This document shows positions 41,027 to 48,428 of a stretch of DNA of 64,000 nt, piece after piece. This DNA is from Cryobacterium suzukii. GTDB lineage: Bacteria; Actinomycetota; Actinomycetes; Actinomycetales; Microbacteriaceae. The notes beneath the pieces were generated by a model. The model was not told the DNA's origin. It saw nothing but the letters and a program-made list of their open reading frames with translations, and did no database searches. The stretch covers positions 1 to 64,000 of the forward strand of contig NZ_SOHJ01000009.1 in NCBI RefSeq assembly GCF_004403185.1, in the 5' to 3' direction. Each line of letters begins with the position of its first letter. Within the stretch, counting starts at the first letter, position 1. The translations under genes and the position numbers were made by a program.

Positions 41027-41478
41027 GCGTGCTCGACTCCTACCACTGCACCGTGCAGCCGGACTGGATCGACTACAACGGCCACCTCTCCGAGGCGTAT
41101 TACGTGCTCGCCTTCGGCTTCGCCACCGACCAGGTCATGGATGGCCTCGGCCTCGACGCGGCCTACCGTTTAGTAAGCGGGTGTTCCCTCTATACGGTCG
41201 AGGCTCACGTGCGCTATCTGGCCGAAACGGGCGAGGGTGCCGCCCTGACGATCACCAGCACCATCGTCGGTGCCGGAGCGAAGAAGCTGCACCTCGCGCA
41301 CGAGATGCGCTCGGGCGGCACCCTGATCGCCACCGAAGAGCTGCTCGCCCTGCACGTCGATGCCGGAACCGGCCGCACCGCGCCGTTTCCCGCGCTCGTG
41401 GCGACCGTGATCAGCGACCACAGCCTGCCCGGCTCCGCCGCCGCGCCGGACTGGATCGGTCGCACCGTTTCGCTCTAA
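41023..41478 (+). CDS. Hotdog thioesterase (betainyl-CoA type)
   Basis: This 151-residue hotdog-fold protein opens VQPDWIDYNGHLSEAYYVLAFGFATD, with the D-Y-N-G-H active-site segment of 4HBT-type thioesterases. In carnitine clusters this enzyme hydrolyses betainyl-CoA to glycine betaine and CoA. It begins inside the last four bases of the dehydrogenase gene. Fifty-eight bases separate it from the binding-protein gene of the ABC importer. Confidence 0.87.
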   Translation: MSVLDSYHCTVQPDWIDYNGHLSEAYYVLAFGFATDQVMDGLGLDAAYRLVSGCSLYTVEAHVRYLAETGEGAALTITSTIVGAGAKKLHLAHEMRSGGTLIATEELLALHVDAGTGRTAPFPALVATVISDHSLPGSAAAPDWIGRTVSL

Positions 41479-41536
41479 CCCCTGGCCAGCCAGCCGTCAG
41501 CTGCCGTTTCACGTTTTGCAACCGAAAAAGAGTCCC

Positions 41537-43162
41537 ATGTCTATCTCACCGCTCGATCCGAATTCGCCGGGCACCGCTCGCTCGGCGCTCGCCGCGGCAT
41601 CCGCCCGTTTCTTCTCTCGTCGCCACGTTCTCGGCGGCGGCATGGCGATCGGCGTGGGCGCGCTGCTGACCGCGTGTGGCGGCACGGCGGTCGCCCAGCT
41701 GCCCGCGCTCACCGGACCACCCCAGCGCGGCGGCATTCTGCGAGTCGGCCTGGTCGGCGGCGGAGCGGCGGACACCCTCGACGCGCACGTTCCGGTCTCT
41801 ACCACCGACATCGCCCGGGTCGTCAACCTGTACGAGGCGCTGCTCTACCGCGACGAGAACTTCGATCTCAAGCCCTTGCTCGCGCTCTCGGCCACGCCGT
41901 CGGCGGACGCCAAGACCTGGACCGTGCGCCTGCGCCAGGGGGTCACCTTTCACAACGGTCACTTGATGACCAGCCGTGACGTGGCCGCGACTTTCGCCCG
42001 GATCACGGACCCGGAGAATCCGAAGTCAGGGGCCTCGAGCCTGACCATTCTCGATGAGGTCGTCGTGCTGGATGACTACCTCCTCGAATTTCGGCTCAAC
42101 ACGCCCACTGCGACCTTCGACGACTCGCTCGGGCAGTATTCGCTCGGCATCGTGCCGGACGACTATGATCCGCAGAACCCGGTGGGCACCGGACCGTTCC
42201 GATACGAGTCGTTCACCGCCGGGCGCCGAAGTACCTTCACCCGCAACGACAGCTATTGGCAGGACAACGAGCCGCACCTCGACGAGTTGCGCATTCTTAA
42301 CTTCAGCGACGACAACGCCCTGATCAACGCACTGTTGTCCACCCAGGTCGACGCCATCGGACAGGTTCCCCTAGCCCTGCTCGAGGTGCTCGAAACCGAC
42401 CCACGGGTGGATATTCTCAACTCGGAAACCGGCATGTGGCTGCCGTTCACCATGCGGGTCGACCGTGCTCCGTTCGACGACGTGCGAGTGCGCCAGGCCT
42501 TTCGGCTGGTCGTCGACCGGGAAGAAATGGTCGAACAGGTGCTCAGCGGCCACGGCACCATTGGCAACGACATGTACGGTCTGTACGACCCCGGCTACGC
42601 CGAGAACCTGCCGCAACGCGTGCAGGACATCGATCGCGCCAAGGAGCTGCTGGCCGAGGCCGGCTACCCCGACGGGCTCGAGGTTGAACTGGTCACCGCG
42701 CCGATCCAGGCCGGTGCCGTCGAAGCGGCGCAGGTCTTTGCCCAGCAGGCCCTCGCCGCGGGTATCACCGTGACCATTCGCCGGGTCGACACGACCACCT
42801 TCTTCGGTGACGACTACCTGCAGTGGGATTTCGCGCAGGACTTCTGGTACACCCGAAACTTTCTGCCACAGGTTGACAACGGCTCGCTGCCGACCTCGCC
42901 CTACAACGAGACGCACTGGGCCAACCCCCGCTTCCTCGAACTGGTCGAGCAGGCGAAATCGACCATTGACCCGACCCAACGCAACGAGCTGATCCGCGAG
43001 GCGCAGACCATCGAATATGACGAAGGCGGTTACATCATCTGGGGCCACCCCAACCAAGCGGATGCCTACCAGCGTTACGTAGGAGGTCTCGTGCCCAACG
43101 GCACCGGCCTGCCGCTGTCCGGATTCGAATTTCGTCGTGTGTGGATGGGAGGGCAGAACTAA
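41537..43162 (+). CDS. ABC transporter substrate-binding lipoprotein (peptide/opine type)
   Basis: This 541-residue SBP_bac_5 family protein carries a twin-arginine plus lipoprotein signal: FFSRRHVLGGGMAIGVGALLTACGG, with SRR and lipobox LTAC. The body has LRVGLVGGGAADTLDAHVP, WTVRLRQGVTFHNG and RVRQAFRLVVDREEMV. It binds a peptide or small amine outside the membrane. The frame opens seven codons earlier, but the ATG at 41,537 follows an AAAAGAG leader. In this operon the ligand is probably carnitine or an acylcarnitine, which would be unusual for this family. Confidence 0.88.
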   Translation: MSISPLDPNSPGTARSALAAASARFFSRRHVLGGGMAIGVGALLTACGGTAVAQLPALTGPPQRGGILRVGLVGGGAADTLDAHVPVSTTDIARVVNLYEALLYRDENFDLKPLLALSATPSADAKTWTVRLRQGVTFHNGHLMTSRDVAATFARITDPENPKSGASSLTILDEVVVLDDYLLEFRLNTPTATFDDSLGQYSLGIVPDDYDPQNPVGTGPFRYESFTAGRRSTFTRNDSYWQDNEPHLDELRILNFSDDNALINALLSTQVDAIGQVPLALLEVLETDPRVDILNSETGMWLPFTMRVDRAPFDDVRVRQAFRLVVDREEMVEQVLSGHGTIGNDMYGLYDPGYAENLPQRVQDIDRAKELLAEAGYPDGLEVELVTAPIQAGAVEAAQVFAQQALAAGITVTIRRVDTTTFFGDDYLQWDFAQDFWYTRNFLPQVDNGSLPTSPYNETHWANPRFLELVEQAKSTIDPTQRNELIREAQTIEYDEGGYIIWGHPNQADAYQRYVGGLVPNGTGLPLSGFEFRRVWMGGQN

Positions 43163-44118
43163 TGCTCGGTCTCATCCTTCGCCGCCTCTCGATCAGCGCG
43201 GTCATTCTGCTCATCGTCTCGATGCTGGTCTTCGTGGCGACCCTGCTGCTGCCAGGCGACCCGGCCCAGGCCATTCTCGGCCAGCAGGCTACTCCTGAAC
43301 GGCTGGAGGCCCTGCGCGAGCAGATGAACCTCAACGATCCGTTTGCGCAGCGTTATCTGCACTGGCTCGGCGGACTGTTCGTCGGCGATTTCGGCGTCTC
43401 GGCCGCGTCCGGCGGGTCGGTGGCCGCACTGCTCGGCGATCGCATCGCCGCCTCACTCGTTCTGATGGCCTTAGCCGCCGCGATCAGCATTCCGGTCGGA
43501 ATCCTCGTCGGCACCTACAGCGCCCTGCGCCGCGGCCGGGCGGGCGACCACGCCGCCACCGGAATCTCGCTCGTGCTCGCCGCGCTGCCCGACTTCGTGA
43601 TCGGCATCGCGCTCGTGACCCTGTTCTCCACCACCGTGTTCACCGTGTTGCCCTCTGTGACGATGGCACCGCCCGGGGAGCAGGTCTGGGACTACCCGAG
43701 CCAGCTGATCCTGCCGGTGCTGACCCTCGTGCTCGTCGTCATGCCATACATCATTCGCATGATGCGCACCACGATGATCGAGGTGCTCGACTCCGGCTAC
43801 GTCGAAATGGCCCGGCTCAAGGGCGTTCCCGAACGCCAGGTGATCGTGCGCCATGCCCTGCCGCACGCGATCGCACCGGTCGCCCAGGTCGTGGCCATTC
43901 AACTCGCCTGGCTCGCCGGCGGCATCGTCGTGGTCGAGTTTCTATTCCGCTATCCCGGCGTTGGGCAGGCGCTCGTCGACGCGGTGACCAACCGGGACGT
44001 GCAGGTCGTGCAGGCCCTGGCCATGCTGATCGCCGCTGTCTACGTCGTGGTCAACCTGCTCGCCGACATCGTCGGCATTGTGACCAATCCGAAACTGCGC
44101 ACGGGAGGAATCCGATGA
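43162..44118 (+). CDS. ABC transporter permease (DppB-like)
   Basis: This 318-residue six-helix permease begins MLGLILRRLSISAVILLIV and has LLPGDPAQAILGQQATPERLEALREQMNLN (the DppB periplasmic loop) and the EAA region YVEMARLKGVPERQVIVRHALPHAIAPV. It starts one base before the end of the binding-protein gene (TAATG) and overlaps the next permease by four bases. It forms the membrane channel with the DppC-like partner. Confidence 0.92.
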   Translation: MLGLILRRLSISAVILLIVSMLVFVATLLLPGDPAQAILGQQATPERLEALREQMNLNDPFAQRYLHWLGGLFVGDFGVSAASGGSVAALLGDRIAASLVLMALAAAISIPVGILVGTYSALRRGRAGDHAATGISLVLAALPDFVIGIALVTLFSTTVFTVLPSVTMAPPGEQVWDYPSQLILPVLTLVLVVMPYIIRMMRTTMIEVLDSGYVEMARLKGVPERQVIVRHALPHAIAPVAQVVAIQLAWLAGGIVVVEFLFRYPGVGQALVDAVTNRDVQVVQALAMLIAAVYVVVNLLADIVGIVTNPKLRTGGIR

Positions 44119-44987
44119 CCACGATTGACACCGCCACAGAGGCGATTGCTGTGCCGCCCGGGCTGCTGCGCCGCATCATCCGTCAGCGCCAGGCCAAGAT
44201 CGGCCTCGTACTCACCGGAATCGTCGTGCTCGTCGCCGTCGTCGGGCCGTTGCTGCTGCCCTGGCTCACCGGGTACACCAGCACCGAATTTGCCGGCCGC
44301 CCGTTTCAGCCCGACGGAGTCTTCGGCACCGACAACCTCGGTCGCGACATTCTCAGCCGCTTCCTGGGCGGCGGCCTGACTCTGCTGGTCTTCGCTGCCC
44401 TCGCGACCGCCCTTGGTATGGTGCTCGGAACCGCCGCCGGCATGCTCGCCGCCTACCAGGGCGGGGCGCTCGATGGCATCATCATGCGCGGCAACGATGT
44501 GCTGCTGGCCCTGCCTCAGCTGGTCTTCGCCCTGCTCGCCATCACCGTGCTCGGCCCGCAGGGCTGGGTGGTGGTGCTGGTCATCGGCATTACCCACGCG
44601 CCGCGGATTGCTCGGGTGACTCGCTCGGCGGCATCCGCTGTCATCACTGAGGACTTTATTCGGGCCTCGGAAATGTATGCGGTACCGCGCTGGAAAATTC
44701 TGCTGAAGGACGTGCTGCCCAACATTACCGGCCCGCTGATGGTCGAGCTCGGCCTGCGCATGACCTATTCGATCGCCGCGATCGCGTCGCTGTCGTTTCT
44801 CGGCCTGGGCATGCAGCCACCGACCGCGGACTGGGGCCTGATGATCAACGAGAACCGCATCGCCCTGACCGTGCAGCCGTGGGGCGTTATTCTGCCGGTG
44901 CTCGCCATCGCCATTCTGACCGTCGGCAGCAACCTGATCACCGACGCCGTCGCGCGCGCCTCGGCCACCGTGGAGGAGAACAAATGA
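44115..44987 (+). CDS. ABC transporter permease (DppC-like)
   Basis: This 290-residue permease has a soluble N-terminus, then FGTDNLGRDILSRFLGGG (the DppC motif), and the EAA loop FIRASEMYAVPRWKILLKDVLPNITGPLMVELG. It overlaps the genes on both sides by four bases. Partner of the DppB-like protein in the same importer. Confidence 0.92.
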   Translation: MTTIDTATEAIAVPPGLLRRIIRQRQAKIGLVLTGIVVLVAVVGPLLLPWLTGYTSTEFAGRPFQPDGVFGTDNLGRDILSRFLGGGLTLLVFAALATALGMVLGTAAGMLAAYQGGALDGIIMRGNDVLLALPQLVFALLAITVLGPQGWVVVLVIGITHAPRIARVTRSAASAVITEDFIRASEMYAVPRWKILLKDVLPNITGPLMVELGLRMTYSIAAIASLSFLGLGMQPPTADWGLMINENRIALTVQPWGVILPVLAIAILTVGSNLITDAVARASATVEENK

Positions 44988-46648
44988 GAACACTGATCGA
45001 GCAGCAGACCGAGGTGGCATTGCAGGCCACCGACCTGCGCGTGGCCACCGCGCTCGGCAAGGAGATTCTGCACGGCGTCTCCTTCACGCTGCAGCGGGGA
45101 CGGATGCTCGCCCTCGTCGGCGAATCCGGCTCCGGCAAGACCACGGCCGGGCTTGCCTGCCTCGGCTACTTTCGCACCGGACTCAAACACGTCGGCGGCA
45201 CCGTTGAACTCTCCGATGGCACCGACCTCTTGGCGCTGACGGATGCCGGTCGGCGCGGTTTGCGCGGCGGCTCCATCTCCTATGTTCCGCAGGACCCAGC
45301 CCTGTCGCTGAACCCGGCCATGCGCATCGGCACCCAGATCATGGAGGTGCTGCGCGTGCACGGCTACGGCGCGTCGGAACAGGCCCGCCGCAACCGGCTG
45401 GCCGAAGTGCTCACCGATGTCGGACTCCCGAACGATGCCGCCTACCAGCGGCGCTGGCCGCACGAGCTCTCCGGTGGGCAGCAGCAACGCGTGGGCATCG
45501 CCATGGCGTTCGCCTTTCGCCCCGAAGTCATGGTGATGGACGAACCTACGACAGGGCTGGACGTCACTACGCAGGCCCTCGTGCTGCAGACGATCCACCA
45601 GCTGGTCACGACCCATGCCGTCGCAGGGCTCTACATCACGCACGACCTCGCTGTGGTGTCGGAAGTGGCCGATGAGGTCGCCGTGATGCTCGCCGGTCGC
45701 ATCGTGGAGCAGGGCCGGAGCGACCAGGTATTGCACGATCCGCAGCACGCCTATACCCGCAAGCTGCTGAATGCCGTGCCCGACCTGGCCGGGCGCCACC
45801 ACATTGGGGAGGTTGAGGCGGTGACCGGGGCCATGCCGATCGTCAGCCGGGAGCGGGCGGCATCCGCTCGCGTCGCAACGCCCGTCGTGGCTGAGCCCAC
45901 CAGCCTGCTGTCGGTCGCCGACCTGCGGCTGTCTTACGGCACGAACGCAGTTCTCAACGGGATCGACTTCGAGCTCGGTCGGGGTGAATCGCTCATGCTG
46001 CTCGGGGAATCCGGCTCGGGCAAGACCACGGCCGCCCGCTGCATCGCCGGGCTTAACGACACCTACACCGGCTCGGTCAGCCTCGCCGGAACGACCCTGC
46101 AACCCGGAACGCGGCAGCGCAGCGCCGAGGAACGCCACCGTATTCAGTACGTGTTCCAGTCGCCGATGTCCTCGCTCAACCCGCGTCGCACCATTGGCGA
46201 ATCGGTCGAGGTGCCCCTGCACATGTCGGGAACCTTCAGCCGCAAGGAACGTCGGGCCCTCGTGTTGGAGGCGCTCGACCAAGTGCAGCTCGCCGCGTCA
46301 TTCATCGACCGGCGGCCGGGCCAGCTCAGCGGGGGTGAACGTCAGCGCGCCGCGATCGCCCGCGCACTGGTGAATGCCCCCTCGGTGCTGGTCTGCGACG
46401 AGGTCACGAGCGCGCTCGACGTATCGGTGCAGGCCTCGATCATCGACCTGCTGCGCACCCTGCAGGTGGAAACCGGGATGGCGATGGTGTTCGTCACCCA
46501 CAATATTGCGCTCGCCCGCCACCTTTCCCAGCGTCTGGCAGTGCTGCACGCCGGCCGCATCGTCGACATCGGACCGACCGACGACGTGCTCGAGAACCCG
46601 CAGCACAGTTACACCCGGGAGCTGCTGACCCACGTTCCAACGCTGTAA
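44984..46648 (+). CDS. Dual ABC ATP-binding protein (DppD-DppF fusion)
   Basis: This 554-residue protein contains two complete ATPase domains. The first has GESGSGKTTAGL, ELSGGQQQRVGIAMAFA, MVMDEPTTGLD; the second GESGSGKTTAARC, QLSGGERQRAAIARALV, LVCDEVTSALD. In both signatures all key residues are intact, although the second Walker B has DEV in place of DEP. It powers the peptide-type importer. The ATG at 44,984 overlaps the permease stop. The GTG of the hydrolase gene follows two bases after its stop. Confidence 0.92.
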   Translation: MRTLIEQQTEVALQATDLRVATALGKEILHGVSFTLQRGRMLALVGESGSGKTTAGLACLGYFRTGLKHVGGTVELSDGTDLLALTDAGRRGLRGGSISYVPQDPALSLNPAMRIGTQIMEVLRVHGYGASEQARRNRLAEVLTDVGLPNDAAYQRRWPHELSGGQQQRVGIAMAFAFRPEVMVMDEPTTGLDVTTQALVLQTIHQLVTTHAVAGLYITHDLAVVSEVADEVAVMLAGRIVEQGRSDQVLHDPQHAYTRKLLNAVPDLAGRHHIGEVEAVTGAMPIVSRERAASARVATPVVAEPTSLLSVADLRLSYGTNAVLNGIDFELGRGESLMLLGESGSGKTTAARCIAGLNDTYTGSVSLAGTTLQPGTRQRSAEERHRIQYVFQSPMSSLNPRRTIGESVEVPLHMSGTFSRKERRALVLEALDQVQLAASFIDRRPGQLSGGERQRAAIARALVNAPSVLVCDEVTSALDVSVQASIIDLLRTLQVETGMAMVFVTHNIALARHLSQRLAVLHAGRIVDIGPTDDVLENPQHSYTRELLTHVPTL

Positions 46649-46650
46649 CC

Positions 46651-47808
46651 GTGTCGGTTCAGGCGCACAACGACGGCGATCTGCCCGGCTTTGACCGGCT
46701 GGTGCGGGTCTTCACCGAGCAGGTCGACCGGTCCCGCGGCGGGATGGCGTTCTGCGTGTATCGGAACGGGCATCCGCTCGTGCGCCTGTATGGCGGCAGC
46801 GTTGAACAGCGCGCCGAACCGACCGACGCGATCGTCAACGACTGGAGCCCGCGGACGCTGGCCGTGATGTTCTCGGGCACCAAGGGCGTCGTGGCCGCCG
46901 TGGCGGCGTTGCTGGTCGACCGCGGGCTACTTGATATGCGCCGCCCGGTCGCGCACTACTGGCCCGAATTCGCCGCCGCCGGCAAAGCAGACGTTACGGT
47001 GGCGCAGGTGCTTAGTCACACGGTCGGCCTGGTCTACGTCGACCCCGAACCGCCGGGGGAGTGGGCCGACCTCGACAACGCTGCCAACGCAGCCGCGCTC
47101 GCCGCGCAGGCACCGCTGTGGGCGCCCGGAACCCGCGTCGCTTATCACGCGATCACCTACGGCTATCTGATGAGCGAGATCTTTCGGCGGGTGACCGGCC
47201 AGAGCGCCGGGCAGCTGATCGATGAGCTCGTTGCGCGGCCGCTCGAACTCGACATTTATCTAGGGCTTCCTGACGCGTTGGAATCGCGCGTCGCCCCGAT
47301 GTTTCGGGCCGAGGGCTACGCGATCAGCACCTACCTGACCGACCCGGAACGCCGCAAAATAGTGGAGCGGATGTATTCCAGATCGTTGATGGGGACAACG
47401 CTGCGGGCCAACACCCCCGAACTTCATCGCGGGGAGCTGGCGGCCGGCGGCGGAATTGCCACGGCCGACGCGATGGCCGCGCTGTATTCCCGGCTGGGAT
47501 CACTCGTGTCGTCGGGCACGCTCGCGGCGGCGACCCAGACCTGGTCTGAGGGCATCGATGCCATCAACGACCGGCAGCTGCGCTTCGGCCTCGGTTTCGA
47601 ACTGGCCGACCCGATCGGTACCTACGGGCCGGAGGCGTCGGCTTTCGGGCATTCCGGGGCGGGCGGCAGCCTGCACGGAGCCTGGCCAGAACAGGGACTC
47701 GGTTTTTCATTTCTGACCAACGAGATGCTCGCCGAGAACCACGACACCCGGGTGAAAGAGTTGCTGGCGGTGCTTCCCGGCCTGGTCCTCGCAGGGGGTT
47801 TGGATTAG
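46651..47808 (+). CDS. Serine hydrolase, class C beta-lactamase/EstB-like
   Basis: This 385-residue enzyme of the beta-lactamase/transpeptidase-like family has the nucleophile motif SGTKG (S-x-x-K) near residue 74, the YHAITYG tyrosine motif near 168 and HSGAGGS late in the sequence in place of the third motif. It has no signal peptide and is cytosolic, so an esterase rather than a drug resistance enzyme. The GTG start two bases after the ABC ATPase gene ties it to the carnitine operon; hydrolysis of imported O-acylcarnitines is a reasonable but unproven role. Confidence 0.85.
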   Translation: MSVQAHNDGDLPGFDRLVRVFTEQVDRSRGGMAFCVYRNGHPLVRLYGGSVEQRAEPTDAIVNDWSPRTLAVMFSGTKGVVAAVAALLVDRGLLDMRRPVAHYWPEFAAAGKADVTVAQVLSHTVGLVYVDPEPPGEWADLDNAANAAALAAQAPLWAPGTRVAYHAITYGYLMSEIFRRVTGQSAGQLIDELVARPLELDIYLGLPDALESRVAPMFRAEGYAISTYLTDPERRKIVERMYSRSLMGTTLRANTPELHRGELAAGGGIATADAMAALYSRLGSLVSSGTLAAATQTWSEGIDAINDRQLRFGLGFELADPIGTYGPEASAFGHSGAGGSLHGAWPEQGLGFSFLTNEMLAENHDTRVKELLAVLPGLVLAGGLD

Positions 47809-47849
47809 TGAGGGCTAACCTGAAATTGTAAGCAATTATAGGAGTGATT

Positions 47850-48194
47850 ATGCAGGTCATCGTCAATACCGACAGCAACGTCGACGGCACCGAGCGGGTC
47901 GCCGGAGCGCTCGAAACCATCGTCGAAGAGTCCCTCGCGCGTTACGGCGAACGCCTGACCCGGGTCGAGGTTCACCTCTCCGATGGCAGTGCTGGCCGCA
48001 GCAGCGCCGACGACATCAAATGCACGCTCGAGGCCCGTCCAGCCGGTGGAACGCCCGTCGTCGTCACCGAAAACGCCAACACCGTGGAGGAAGCCTTGAC
48101 CGGCGCCCTGCACAAGATGAAGAGCCTGCTCGAGACCCACTTCGGCAAGCTGGATGCCCGCAAGGGCAACCTTCCGATGGGCGAGGTCGTCTAG
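47850..48194 (+). CDS. HPF/RaiA family ribosome-associated protein (short)
   Basis: This 114-residue protein resembles the S30EA/HPF family that binds the small ribosomal subunit in stationary phase: VIVNTDSNVDGTERVAGALETIVEESLARYGERLTRVEVHLSD and DIKCTLEARPAGGTPVVVTENANTVEEALTGALHKMKSLLETHFGKL. It lacks the C-terminal dimerisation domain of long HPF, and its N-terminus is less conserved, so it may be a divergent paralogue. The ATG at 47,850 has TAGGAG seven bases upstream. Confidence 0.8.
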   Translation: MQVIVNTDSNVDGTERVAGALETIVEESLARYGERLTRVEVHLSDGSAGRSSADDIKCTLEARPAGGTPVVVTENANTVEEALTGALHKMKSLLETHFGKLDARKGNLPMGEVV

Positions 48195-48341
48195 CTCGAC
48201 GGGCTCGTTACCGTGCTTTTTTCGTGGCACGTGTGCAATAAGTCGGCACCGGTTCAAACCAGGGCCAACTTCTTAGAGACGAGCCAATATCGGGTCGGCG
48301 GGCGCTTGATTCTGGCAACACCCCGCCAGAAGGAGGGTAGC

Positions 48342-48362
48342 CCGCAGACCGGCCTTCTGCGG
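48342..48362. other. Hairpin in the leader of the GH15 gene
   Basis: CCGCAGA (48,342-48,348) and TCTGCGG (48,356-48,362) pair perfectly around CCGGCCT, 67 bases before the ATG. It could act as a terminator of the upstream unit or as a leader element. The rest of the interval 48,195-48,428 shows nothing else convincing. Confidence 0.4.
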
Positions 48363-48428
48363 ATGGTAACGTCACCTAGGTCCAGCCGCTGGTTTGACGG
48401 TCGACGCACTTCTGCAAGGAACCTCCAT

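Noticed and set aside
46651..47808. Beta-lactamase resistance gene.
   Set aside because: No signal peptide, and its place in a carnitine operon argues for an intracellular esterase.
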